NCBI RefSeq assembly: GCF_002161175.1
Contig: NZ_NFMA01000025.1
Location: 1 to 52,463, forward strand
DNA: 52,463 bases
Reading direction: 5' to 3'
Source of the DNA: Flavonifractor sp. An100
GTDB lineage: Bacteria; Bacillota; Clostridia; Oscillospirales; Oscillospiraceae
Shown: in pieces, positions 7,299 to 15,007 of the stretch
Layout of the letters: the number at the start of each line of letters is the position of its first letter
Numbering within the stretch: position 1 is the first letter of the stretch
Translations under genes and position numbers: made by a program
Notes under the pieces: generated by a model
The model's database searches: none
What the model was told of the DNA's origin: nothing
Seen by the model: only the letters and a program-made list of their open reading frames with translations

Positions 7299-9037
7299 TA
7301 TTCACCCACCCCCTCTTGTTGGGAACGATAGATTTCCTGATAAATGGGATTGCTGGCCAGCAATTCCTCGTGCGTGCCCTGGCCGGCGATGTGGTCGTCG
7401 TCCAGAATGAGGATTTGGTCGGCATATTGCACGGAGGAAATGCGCTGGGCGATGATGATGACCGTGGTGTCCTTCAGATTCTGGGCAAAGGACTGGCGGA
7501 TGGCGGCCTCGGTGGTGGAGTCCACGGCGGAGGTGGAGTCATCCAAAATCAGGATGGCGGGCTTGCGGAGCATGGCGCGGGCAATGCACAGCCGCTGCTT
7601 CTGTCCGCCGGAGACGTTGACGCCGCCCTGGTCCAGATAGGTGTCGAAGCCGTCGGGGAAGGACATGATAAAGTCATAGGCCTGGGCGTCCTTGGCCGCC
7701 TGAATAATCTCTTCTTCCGTTGCATCGGGATTGCCCCAGAGAAGGTTCTCCCGAATGGTGCCGGTAAAGAGGACGTTGGTTTGTAGGACCATACCGATGC
7801 GACCCCGCAGTTCATCCAGGGGGTAATCCCGCACGTCCATGCCGTCCACGAGGACCCGGCCCCCAGTGACATCGTAGAACCGGGGGATCAGGTTGACCAG
7901 GGAGGACTTACCTGTACCGGTACCGCCCACAATGGCCACAAACTGCCCCGGCTCCACGGAGAAGGAGATGTGGGAGAGCACATCATCTCCAGTGCCGGTG
8001 GCCACATACTTAAAGGACACATCCTCAAACTCCACCTTCCCCTTGGGGGCGGGGAGCTGAGCCTGAGGGGCGCCCTCCCGGTCCTGAACGGAGGGGACGG
8101 TGTTCAGCACCTCATTGATCCGGTGGGCGCAGGCCTGGGCTCGGGAGAGCTGGAGGAGGGACATGGCCACCATCATCACACTCATAAGGATCTGGAAAAT
8201 GTAGTTGATGAAGGCCTGAAGGCTGCCCAAATCAAAGGTGGCGCCCATCACCATTTTGCCACCGAAGTACAGCACCGCCACCGTGGCGCCGTTGAGGCAG
8301 AGCATCATGACGGGCAGGATGGCAATGACCCGCAGGCCTACGCTTAAAGCGGCCTGCATCAGCTCGTCGTTGGCCTTTTTAAACTTCTTCCGCTCGTGGT
8401 TCTCCCGCACGAAGGCCTTGACCACCCGGATGGCCACCAGGTTTTCCTGTAGGGTGTTGTTTAAGGCGTCGATGCGGGCCTGCATGACCTCAAAGAGCTT
8501 GGTACACATCTTCATGAGGATTCCGATGACCAGAGCCATCAGGGGAATGACCACCACCAGAATAAAGGCTAGGCGGGCATTGAGGGAGATGCTGATAATC
8601 AGGGCAGCGATCAGCATCACCGGAGCCCGGACCAGCATCCGAAGGCCCATGGCCAGCATCATGGTCATGGCGTTGACATCGTTGGTCATACGGGTGATGA
8701 GGGAAGCGGAGGAGAAGCGGTCAATGTCAGCAAAGGAGAACTGCTGCACCTGGTCAAACAGGCACTGCCGCAGATTGGCGCCGAAGCCCTGGCTGGCAAA
8801 GGTGGAATACTTGGCCGCCAGTACGCCGCAGGCCATGGAAATCCCTGCCAGCAGCAGCATCAGAGCGCCCAGCTGAAAGATATAGGTGACATTTTCGACC
8901 GGGATGGCGGTGTCCACGATCTCCGCCATCACCAGTGGGAGCAGCAGCTCACAGATGACCTCCAGGATAATGAGAATGGGCGAGAGAATGGCCTGTTTCT
9001 TATAGCCCTGGAGATGGGTTAAAAATAGGGAAAGCAA
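7298..9037 (-). CDS. ABC exporter subunit, degenerate-site half
   Basis: A 579-residue membrane/ATPase half-transporter. Six membrane helices occupy about residues 15-300. The ATPase has Walker A GGTGTGKS (371-378), signature VSGGQ (475-479) and Walker B ILILDD (495-500), where D500 replaces the catalytic Glu. That replacement is the hallmark of the degenerate nucleotide site in heterodimeric exporters. I read the start as TTG at 9035-9037, since AAAGGAGG lies nine bases before it and inside the end of the marR-like gene. The gene is co-transcribed with its repressor upstream and its partner downstream. Export of toxic compounds is likely, with the substrate unknown. Confidence 0.9.
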   Translation of the reverse strand: MLSLFLTHLQGYKKQAILSPILIILEVICELLLPLVMAEIVDTAIPVENVTYIFQLGALMLLLAGISMACGVLAAKYSTFASQGFGANLRQCLFDQVQQFSFADIDRFSSASLITRMTNDVNAMTMMLAMGLRMLVRAPVMLIAALIISISLNARLAFILVVVIPLMALVIGILMKMCTKLFEVMQARIDALNNTLQENLVAIRVVKAFVRENHERKKFKKANDELMQAALSVGLRVIAILPVMMLCLNGATVAVLYFGGKMVMGATFDLGSLQAFINYIFQILMSVMMVAMSLLQLSRAQACAHRINEVLNTVPSVQDREGAPQAQLPAPKGKVEFEDVSFKYVATGTGDDVLSHISFSVEPGQFVAIVGGTGTGKSSLVNLIPRFYDVTGGRVLVDGMDVRDYPLDELRGRIGMVLQTNVLFTGTIRENLLWGNPDATEEEIIQAAKDAQAYDFIMSFPDGFDTYLDQGGVNVSGGQKQRLCIARAMLRKPAILILDDSTSAVDSTTEAAIRQSFAQNLKDTTVIIIAQRISSVQYADQILILDDDHIAGQGTHEELLASNPIYQEIYRSQQEGVGE

Positions 9038-9038
9038 A

Positions 9039-9524
9039 TTAAGATTCCTCCTTTCGCTTGGGCTGGGCGTTTAATGGGGGACGTAGATTTTGAAGCATGC
9101 GGAGTCGGAAGGACATTATCAGCTCCAGCTCCTGAGGGGTAAATCCCTCCAGCATCTGCTCCGCCACGGCATCAAAGGCCCGCTGACAGCCCTCCACGGC
9201 GTGGTATCCCTTTTCGGTGAGCAATACCTGGTTGCGGCGGGCATCTCCGGGTCCCGGTTGTCGTCGGATGTAGCCGCTTCGTTCCAGGGATTTTAGTGAG
9301 TTTGCCACGGCGGCGGGAGAGATATGCAGCTGTTGAGCCAGCTCCCGTTGGGCCAGGAGGGGGGCGCCGGTGCTCGTCTCCTGGGAGCTTTTTAAAATGG
9401 TCAGGAGCATGGGATGGCCCACCTCGCTCAGACCCCGGGCAGACAGCTCGGCGCTCAAAGCATTTCGGTGGGCCTGGTGGAGCTGTTGGGCCAATAGCTC
9501 CATTTGACTGATGTGAATTGCCAT
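9039..9524 (-). CDS. MarR-family repressor of the ABC exporter operon
   Basis: A 161-residue winged-helix regulator. The recognition part reads LAQQLHISPAAVANSLKSLE and the wing RQPGPGDARRNQVLLTEKG, ending in dimerisation helices. Longer in-frame starts exist at 9578 and 9548, but they fall at or before the predicted transcription start and inside the operator palindromes. The ATG at 9524, preceded by GGGGG, is therefore preferred. The stop codon sits two bases before the exporter gene. MarR repressors of this arrangement normally release DNA when they bind the exported compound, inducing the pump. Confidence 0.85.
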   Translation of the reverse strand: MAIHISQMELLAQQLHQAHRNALSAELSARGLSEVGHPMLLTILKSSQETSTGAPLLAQRELAQQLHISPAAVANSLKSLERSGYIRRQPGPGDARRNQVLLTEKGYHAVEGCQRAFDAVAEQMLEGFTPQELELIMSFRLRMLQNLRPPLNAQPKRKEES

Positions 9525-9547
9525 GTACATTCCCCCAAAAGGAATCA

Positions 9548-9604
9548 TTAACGGGTTAACGATTAGCGTGCTAATCATTTTAGCACCCAGGACCGGAAAG
9601 TCAA
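9548..9604 (-). promoter_or_regulatory. promoter and operator of the marR-ABC operon
   Basis: On the minus strand TTGACT (9599-9604) and TAAAAT (9577-9582) are 16 bases apart. Directly downstream, across the expected start point, is the perfect palindrome GATTAGCGTGCTAATC (9561-9576), followed by a second one, TTAACGGGTTAA (9548-9559). Palindromes placed at +1 fit binding by the MarR protein encoded just downstream. Confidence 0.75.
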
Positions 9605-9654
9605 GGAATTTTCAGCCGGGTTTAAAAAATGTTTACACTTTTGGGAAAAGGAAA

Positions 9655-9676
9655 AGCCGCCCTAAGCAGGGCGGCT
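9655..9676 (-). terminator. terminator downstream of the TauE/SafE gene
   Basis: A 9-bp stem AGCCGCCCT with a 4-base loop is followed on the minus strand by a T-rich run. It lies 44 bases after the permease stop codon. Confidence 0.75.
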
Positions 9677-9719
9677 GGAAGAATAAGATTTAAAAGGGAG
9701 GAGTCGGAGTGGTGACGCA

Positions 9720-10499
9720 TCAGGGAGCGAAGCGCCAGGCATTGTAGAAGCAAATAAACACAATGACCAGCAGTAGACCAGCAAAGAGTTTGTCCGTGGT
9801 GGCGGCAGAAATGCGCTTGTTGATTTTAGAGCCCAGCATACCGCCCAAAATCCCAGCTGCCACCATGAGCACCAGATAAATCAGTTCAAATTCAGGGATG
9901 GTGCGCTGGATGCAGGAGGTGAGGAAGCTGGAGGCCTGGGAGAACATGATGATGTACAGGGAGTTGGCAGCCGCTTTTTTGGTGTCCATCGAGAAGGCAA
10001 AATAGAGGATGGCCAGGTTGATGGGTCCTCCACCAATCCCCAAAAAGGCGGAGAGCACCCCCATGAGCAGGCCCAGCAGGACGGTGGCAACCGGATTGTG
10101 AACCTGGTAGGAGGGGAGACGGGAGCGAAGGAAGGCGCTGTATACCAGGGTCAGAATGGTAATAATGGCCAGAACAATGGCCTGCACCATACCCACCAGC
10201 TGGTCCTGAGTCATGGCCTTCAGCTGCTGGAAAATGGCGTTGCCGGCAATGCCACCCAGCACGGCACCCAGAGCCAGTAGGCTGCCGGTGCGCAGCTCCA
10301 CCAGGTGGCTTTTCCGCTGCTTGATCATGGAGACCACAGACATGGACAGAACCGACAGTCCCGATAGAAAGCTGATGCTGCTTACGCTCATAATGTGCAG
10401 CGCGTCCAAAACCGGCTTAATAATCACGCCGCCGCCGATTCCGCAGATGCCTCCGATGGTGGAAGCGGCCAAACAGATCGCGAAGATAATGATTCCCAT
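9720..10499 (-). CDS. TauE/SafE-family sulfite or anion exporter
   Basis: A 259-residue membrane protein with about eight helices in two similar halves, each opening with a glycine-rich GxGGGxxxxP-type motif: GIGGGVIIKP near residue 21 and GIGGGPINLA near 150. This is the pattern of the TauE/SafE family (also called DUF81). Family members move sulfite, sulfoacetate or related organic anions. The ATG at 10499 is preceded by GAGGAGG. It seems to be a single-gene unit between two terminator-like hairpins, and no sulfur-metabolism gene adjoins it, so the substrate cannot be deduced. Confidence 0.85.
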   Translation of the reverse strand: MGIIIFAICLAASTIGGICGIGGGVIIKPVLDALHIMSVSSISFLSGLSVLSMSVVSMIKQRKSHLVELRTGSLLALGAVLGGIAGNAIFQQLKAMTQDQLVGMVQAIVLAIITILTLVYSAFLRSRLPSYQVHNPVATVLLGLLMGVLSAFLGIGGGPINLAILYFAFSMDTKKAAANSLYIIMFSQASSFLTSCIQRTIPEFELIYLVLMVAAGILGGMLGSKINKRISAATTDKLFAGLLLVIVFICFYNAWRFAP

Positions 10500-10525
10500 G
10501 GGCCAAAGTCCTCCTCAAGAAAATA

Positions 10526-10554
10526 GGAGCGGCGCCTCAAGGACGCGCCACTCC
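10526..10554 (-). terminator. hairpin between the HD-GYP gene and the TauE gene
   Basis: The interrupted stem GGAG-C-GGCGC / GCGCC-A-CTCC with a 9-base loop is followed by TATTTTC on the minus strand. It may end the HD-GYP transcript or form part of the tauE leader. The rest of 10555-10759 shows nothing I can identify. Confidence 0.5.
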
Positions 10555-10759
10555 AGGACAATATAGGCACTCCATCCGTTCGCTAATGGGGGGCTGGCCC
10601 ATGGAGGATGGAGAAACCGGTGTAAATTGCCAGGTCCTGCCGTGCCTGTCTATTATCCGACTTTTTCCCCCCTGCGTCAAGGAGCTTTTTGTGTTACGTT
10701 ATACAAGTGGCCACATTGCAGGCCCTCTGGGGTACGCCAGACGAATCCGGAAAAAGAGC

Positions 10760-11838
10760 TTACGTAGGCTGCCGGTCGGAAAGGCAGGCCATTAGCTCTT
10801 CGCGGGCCACCTGGGCCGCCTGATACAGATCAGAATCAAGGGCACGCCCCACATCGCTGGCCAGGGCCCGGAGGCTACGGTCCAGACGGTCGGGATAGCC
10901 CTGGAAAAATTCCAGATAATCCATGCAGCGAAGTGCGGTGTGTACCAACTGAGCGCTGATGGGCAGCGGATTGGGGGCCGCTTCCAGGGGGTAGCCGGTG
11001 CCGTCGTAATTTTTGTGGTGCAGTATGCAATTTCAGCGGCGTAACGGGCCAGCGGGTGCGCGCTGCTGGGGCCGGTGGTAAACAGGGCGTGTCCCAGTGT
11101 GGTGTGCTGAAAATAGATGTTTTGGCCGGAGCCCCCCTGCTCCGGGCCGTGGAGAAGAATGTCGTCCGGGATGCCCAGCAAACCAATGTCGCAGAACACT
11201 GCCGCCTGACCAATGAGCAGTACCTCGGAGGGGGACAGCCCACAGCTGGGTTTGACTTTGCGTAGTCCGTTGGCCAGTGCCTGGGTAATTTGTCCTAACA
11301 GGTGGTACTTGTGGGGAGAAAGGCCGGGACGGTTTTGAAAAAACAAGTCTAGGAGCCGATTCCAGTGGTCAGCCAAGGAGGGCTCCTGGGGGGTAACCGG
11401 GAGCTGGGGTGTTTGAGCAGCTTGGAGGGAGTGGTCTAAAATGGTGGAGCCAGTGGGCCAGGCATTGCGTACGACCGAACAGACCCGTTCCTGAGCGGAG
11501 ACGGGGCTCAGGGGCTTGACCAGAAAGTCGGAGGCCCCCTTGTCTACACCACTGAGGACATATTCCTTTCGGGCGTCGGAGGTAATCAGAATCACGGGCA
11601 GATCTGCGGTGGCCTCTACGGTTTGCAGCTGCTGAAGCACAGGAAAACCAGCTCCTCGCTTGCCTAAACAGATATCCAGCAATATGGCACAGATGCGCTG
11701 GGAATTTCGGTGGATGTAGGACAGGGCAGGACGGGATTCTTCAAAGCACTCAACATGGAAAAGCGATTTAAAAATTTCCCTTAAAATGGCTAAATCAAGG
11801 GGGGAGTCATCAATAACCAGAAGGGTGTCTCGATTCAT
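10760..11838 (-). pseudogene. response regulator with degenerate HD-GYP domain, frameshifted
   Basis: The N-terminus is a CheY-like receiver (residues 1-125): VIDDSPLD acidic pocket, phospho-acceptor D55 in LLDICLG, and the VKPLSP lysine loop. It is followed by an HD-GYP-like output domain. The reading frame breaks near 11017-11020: the current frame continues as nonsense to 10792, whereas adding one base restores CHHKNYDGTGYPL and a normal C-terminus ending at 10760. The missing base could be a real mutation or a sequencing error. The HD pair itself is already altered, with FCDIGLLGIP in place of the usual HDIGKIGIP, so cyclic-di-GMP hydrolysis is doubtful. It overlaps the Hpt gene by 4 bases. 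Confidence 0.8.
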
Positions 11839-12230
11839 AGCGGTCCTCCTTGGGGGAATACAGCCCCATACTGTTTCAGTAGTTGGATAAGGGGGGCGGC
11901 CGCAGCGTCGATCTGCTGGAGTATGGATTCCAAACGCTGGGGATGGTTCAGCCCGTGTTCCCGGTACTCCTCCAAAAGCTGCTGGGACAGCTGGGCAATG
12001 GGGAGCAGACTCAAGTTTCCGGAAAGTCCCTTTAAATTATGAATTTTGGTATAAAAAACGTCGGCCTGCTGCTGTTGAAGGGCCTGACGGATGGCGGGGA
12101 GCTCCATGGCCTGGGGAAGGCGGAGCAAAAAGGAGAGATATAGCTCCTGGTTGCCCATAAAACGGTTCAGGGCCTCAGAAACCGCTACGCCGGTTTGAGG
12201 AAGGGCTGCGAGCAGAGCGTCAGAATCCAT
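11835..12230 (-). CDS. Hpt phosphotransfer protein
   Basis: A 131-residue four-helix protein with the Hpt motif IHNLKGLSGNL, in which H64 is the expected phosphorylated histidine. Such proteins relay phosphate between hybrid kinases and receiver proteins. Start ATG at 12230 was chosen over an upstream in-frame start because AAAGGAGG lies eight bases before it. The gene ends in an ATGA overlap with the receiver/HD-GYP gene, its probable phosphate acceptor or donor. No histidine kinase is encoded nearby, so the kinase must be elsewhere. Confidence 0.85.
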   Translation of the reverse strand: MDSDALLAALPQTGVAVSEALNRFMGNQELYLSFLLRLPQAMELPAIRQALQQQQADVFYTKIHNLKGLSGNLSLLPIAQLSQQLLEEYREHGLNHPQRLESILQQIDAAAAPLIQLLKQYGAVFPQGGPL

Positions 12231-12380
12231 ATTGAGCCTCCTTTGCAGAGCAAGAATAGATATGGGTGTGCAGACGCCGGAGCCCTGGGCTAGACGTCGG
12301 CACAAGCCTGTTTACAGGAACAAGCGGTCAAAAGTATATGCGGCAAGCCAGTGTCGGTTTTCGTAATAGCAAAAGAAAAA

Positions 12381-12409
12381 CAGCCAGCCCAAATCGGGCT
12401 GGCTGTTTT
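12381..12409 (-). terminator. terminator of the rplM-rpsI operon
   Basis: A 10-bp stem CAGCCAGCCC with a 5-base loop is followed on the minus strand by TTTTTC and further T. It lies about 20 bases after the rpsI stop codon. Confidence 0.85.
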
Positions 12410-12427
12410 GAAATACAATGGAAAATC

Positions 12428-12832
12428 TCAGCGCTTGGAGAACTGGGGGGCGCGGCGGGCGGCCTTCAAGCCGTACTTCTTGCGCTCCTTCATTCTGGGG
12501 TCGCGGGTCAGGAAGCCAGCGGCCTTCAGAGCGGGACGGAACTCCTCGTTGACCAGGAGCAGAGCGCGGGAAATGCCGTGCCGGATGGCGCCGGCCTGGC
12601 CGGTCACGCCGCCGCCGGTGACGGTGGCCACGATGTCCACCTTGCCCAGCTGCTCAGTGGTGACCAGGGGCTGACGGACAATGAGCTTCAGGGTATCCAG
12701 GCCGAAGTAGTCGTCGATATCACGGCCGTTGATGGTGATGGCGCCAGTGCCATTGGGGAACAGGTGGACGCGGGCCACGGAGGACTTCCGGCGGCCGGTG
12801 CCATAGAAATAAGGCTTCTTGCTCTTATACAT
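12428..12832 (-). CDS. rpsI: 30S ribosomal protein S9
   Basis: A 134-residue protein with the S9 hallmark sequences: [13 protein letters not shown] at the start, [19 protein letters not shown] in the centre and the basic tail ending in [17 protein letters not shown], which reaches the decoding site. The last residues KR match the universal S9 end. It lies 16 bases after rplM in the usual two-gene operon and is preceded by GAGGAGG. Nothing unusual is seen. Confidence 0.98.
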   Translation of the reverse strand: MYKSKKPYFYGTGRRKSSVARVHLFPNGTGAITINGRDIDDYFGLDTLKLIVRQPLVTTEQLGKVDIVATVTGGGVTGQAGAIRHGISRALLLVNEEFRPALKAAGFLTRDPRMKERKKYGLKAARRAPQFSKR

Positions 12833-12848
12833 GATCTAAATCCTCCTC

Positions 12849-13280
12849 TTACTCGGCGTCCCAGGTCTGGGGCTTCTGGGCGGCATGGGGATGCTCGCTG
12901 CCGCGATAGATGTGCAGGCGAGTCAGGGAGTCCTTGGTAATGATGTTGTGGGGCATCATGCCGCGGATGGCCAGCTTCATAGCCAGCTCAGGCTTGCTCT
13001 GCATCAGGGTGCGGTACTTGACTTCCTTCAGGCCGCCAACCCAGCCGGAGTGAGTGCGGTAATACTTCTGATCCAGCTTCTTACCAGTCAGGACGGCCTG
13101 CTCAGCGTTGATGACGATGACGAAGTCGCCGCAGTCAGCGTGAGGGGTGTACTCGGGCTTCCGCTTGCCGCGCAGCAGATCGGCGGCCAGGGCAGCGGTC
13201 TTACCCAGGGGCTTGGCGGCGGCGTCCAGGACGTACCAGTTCCGCACGATGTTCCCCTTGTTTGCCATGAAAGTGGACAT
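12849..13280 (-). CDS. rplM: 50S ribosomal protein L13
   Basis: A 143-residue protein typical of bacterial L13: RNWYVLDAAAKPLGKTAALAA near the start, GDFVIVINAEQAVLTGKK in the middle, RGMMPHN and IYRGSEHPHAAQKP at the end. The ATG at 13280 is preceded by ATGGAGG; an earlier in-frame ATG at 13412 lies upstream of the promoter and can be excluded. First gene of the rplM-rpsI operon, with a leader that probably gives feedback control. Confidence 0.98.
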   Translation of the reverse strand: MSTFMANKGNIVRNWYVLDAAAKPLGKTAALAADLLRGKRKPEYTPHADCGDFVIVINAEQAVLTGKKLDQKYYRTHSGWVGGLKEVKYRTLMQSKPELAMKLAIRGMMPHNIITKDSLTRLHIYRGSEHPHAAQKPQTWDAE

Positions 13281-13368
13281 AGGTGAAACCTCCATTTTCC
13301 TTCTATAAATCGTAACCATTTGGTTGGTGATAAAACAGTGCGCTCCACTCTGTACAAGCGGAGCGTTT
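13281..13368 (-). promoter_or_regulatory. L13-type leader of the ribosomal protein operon
   Basis: The roughly 85-base 5' untranslated region starts with a hairpin CGCTCC/GGAGCG enclosing about 13 bases, then an A/T-rich stretch before the ribosome-binding site. L13 operons of Firmicutes carry a short autoregulatory leader (Rfam L13 leader); the position and the first hairpin fit, but I cannot score the match. Confidence 0.5.
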
Positions 13369-13371
13369 TGT

Positions 13372-13400
13372 ATTATAGTACGGGGGTGGCCGGGTGTCAA
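13372..13400 (-). promoter_or_regulatory. rplM-rpsI promoter
   Basis: Perfect consensus TTGACA (13395-13400) and TATAAT (13372-13377) with a 17-base spacer on the minus strand, as expected for a strongly expressed ribosomal operon. The AT-rich bases 13401-13590 to its right show no further gene. Confidence 0.9.
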
Positions 13401-13594
13401 CGGCATTTTCACACTTTTTTCACGCTGCTCAATAAAATCTCTTGTTTTCTCGATAAATCTCTTATTTTCTCTTGTTTTCTAACTTTCAATTTTTATTTTT
13501 CTTAGTGGGACAAAATCATAAAATCAGCAATAAAAGTATAAGAAAGCTGGCAGCTGCGCCGGTTTCACCTATTTTTTTGCCAAGGAGGAGCGAT

Positions 13595-14359
13595 ATGAAC
13601 AAGATCCTGTCACTGACCCGCCGTTGCGTGGAGGACTATGAGATGATTGCGCCCGGGGACCGGATTGCGGTAGGGGTGTCGGGGGGAAAGGATTCCATTA
13701 CCCTGCTGGCGGCCCTGGCAAAGCTAAGGGAGTTTTACCCCGTCCCCTTTACTGTGGAGGCCATCACTCTGGACATGGGACACGCCGACGGCCGGCCGGG
13801 GATGGACTTTACCCCAGTAGCCCAGTTTTGCCAGGAGCTTGGAGTGCCCTATACCATTATAAAAAGTGAAATACACCATGTGATTTTTGATTTACGGCGG
13901 GAGAAGAACCCCTGCTCCATGTGCGCCAAGATGCGCCGTGGGGCCCTCCATGACGGGATGAAGGAGCGGGGCATCACTAAAATCGCCCTGGGCCACCACT
14001 ATGACGACGCCATCGAGACCTTTTTCATGTCCCTGATTTTTGAGGGGCGGCTGTCCTGCTTCCAACCGGTGACCTATCTGGACCGCACAGGCATCACTCA
14101 GATCCGGCCCTTGCTGTACTGCGGGGAGAAGCTCGTTGCCCACACCGCCCGGCGGCTGAATTTCCCGGTGGTGGAAAACCCGTGCCCCGCCAACGGGAAC
14201 ACCAAGCGGCAGGAGATTAAGGAGCTGATCTACCAGCTTCAGGGGAAGTATCCCGGCCTGAAGGCCAGGACCTTTGGGGCTATGCAGCGTCTCCCACTGC
14301 CGGAGTGGGGGCCGGTGGAGCACCGGCGCCGTCCCCTTCCCGAGGAACTGGAGGAATAA
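13595..14359 (+). CDS. TtcA-family tRNA 2-thiolation protein
   Basis: A 254-residue PP-loop ATPase. The adenylation motif SGGKDS is at 29-34, and a C-x2-C pair (C107, C110) in NPCSMCAKMRRG follows, as in TtcA, which thiolates cytidine 32 of tRNAs using an iron-sulfur cluster. GHHYDDAIET (about 131-140) matches the family's metal-binding stretch, and a further cysteine lies in VENPCPANG. An AAGGAGG at 13582 supports the ATG at 13595; a start at 13472 would lie in AT-rich non-coding sequence. Related PP-loop proteins act on other tRNA positions, so the exact target is inferred. Confidence 0.8.
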   Translation: MNKILSLTRRCVEDYEMIAPGDRIAVGVSGGKDSITLLAALAKLREFYPVPFTVEAITLDMGHADGRPGMDFTPVAQFCQELGVPYTIIKSEIHHVIFDLRREKNPCSMCAKMRRGALHDGMKERGITKIALGHHYDDAIETFFMSLIFEGRLSCFQPVTYLDRTGITQIRPLLYCGEKLVAHTARRLNFPVVENPCPANGNTKRQEIKELIYQLQGKYPGLKARTFGAMQRLPLPEWGPVEHRRRPLPEELEE

Positions 14360-14384
14360 AAACAGCCGCCTTATCGGGCGGCTG
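14357..14384 (-). terminator. terminator overlapping the end of the YcxB-like gene
   Basis: An 8-bp stem CAGCCGCC/GGCGGCTG with a loop of 6 is followed by TTTTTA on the minus strand. The stop codon of the minus-strand gene lies in the loop. Confidence 0.7.
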
Positions 14385-14841
14385 TGTGGCTGCGGATGTA
14401 GCTGGAAAGCTGGCGGAAGGTCTCCTTGCCCACCGCGGAGCGGAATAAAAACCAGTGGATGTGGGGGGAACGGGAACGGACCTGGAGAAAGCGTTTACGC
14501 GTGGTGACCTGCCGCACACTGGTCCAGGGGATATGGATCTGCCGGTCACCCCAGATCTCTGTCAGCCCAGAGTCGTCCACCCGCACGGTGCTGGTTATCC
14601 CTGCCTGGTGCTGCCAGAGGGTGAAGAACAAAGAGAAGGCGGAGGAGAGGAGAAAAATCACACCGCAGAACGAGAGCAGCAGGACGATATAATAGGACAG
14701 CAGGCTCACCCCCAGGCTGATGCCCTCTCTTGGGGGAAAGGTAGGACACATGGCGGCGGGGAGCAGCAAGAGAAGCCAACGGAAGGTATAGAACATGTAC
14801 TTGGTATAGATAAAGGGACTGATCCGGTAGGAAAACTCCAT
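14371..14841 (-). CDS. YcxB-like membrane protein
   Basis: A 156-residue protein with two membrane helices (about residues 20-36 and 48-78) and a cytoplasmic C-terminal domain of PH-like type: VDDSGLTEIWGDRQIHIPW, then RKRFLQVRSRSPHIHWFL. This layout matches the YcxB-like family, whose function is unknown. The ATG at 14841 has AAAGGAG eight bases upstream. It is a single-gene unit between its own promoter and terminator. Confidence 0.65.
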   Translation of the reverse strand: MEFSYRISPFIYTKYMFYTFRWLLLLLPAAMCPTFPPREGISLGVSLLSYYIVLLLSFCGVIFLLSSAFSLFFTLWQHQAGITSTVRVDDSGLTEIWGDRQIHIPWTSVRQVTTRKRFLQVRSRSPHIHWFLFRSAVGKETFRQLSSYIRSHTAAR

Positions 14842-14882
14842 GGAAGACACTCCTTTTCCCAATGTGGAGGTTTGCGCTTTTC

Positions 14883-14911
14883 AGTATAGCATAGGATTCT
14901 CCTTCCCACAA
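14883..14911 (-). promoter_or_regulatory. promoter of the YcxB-like gene
   Basis: TTGTGG (14906-14911) and TATACT (14883-14888), 17 bases apart on the minus strand, about 40 bases before the start codon. Confidence 0.6.
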
Positions 14912-14934
14912 GGGAAAAGGACCATAAGATGGTC

Positions 14935-14963
14935 TTGCAAGTTTTTAATAAACCAGATATAAT
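14935..14963 (+). promoter_or_regulatory. ychF promoter
   Basis: TTGCAA (14935-14940) and TATAAT (14958-14963) with a 17-base spacer, about 45 bases before the ychF start codon. Confidence 0.75.
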
Positions 14964-15007
14964 ATTTTGGCTAACTTTGAAAATGACAACGGAAAAGAGG
15001 AATTGCC

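Noticed and set aside
4911-7331. An 806-codon open frame on the plus strand
   Set aside because: It lies opposite the ABC exporter gene and is rich in His, Gly, Val and Gln, the typical composition of an antisense shadow in GC-rich DNA. No family motif is seen.
10586-10795. A 69-codon plus-strand frame between the TauE and HD-GYP genes
   Set aside because: It has no ribosome-binding site and no recognisable sequence, and it overlaps the restored end of the HD-GYP gene.
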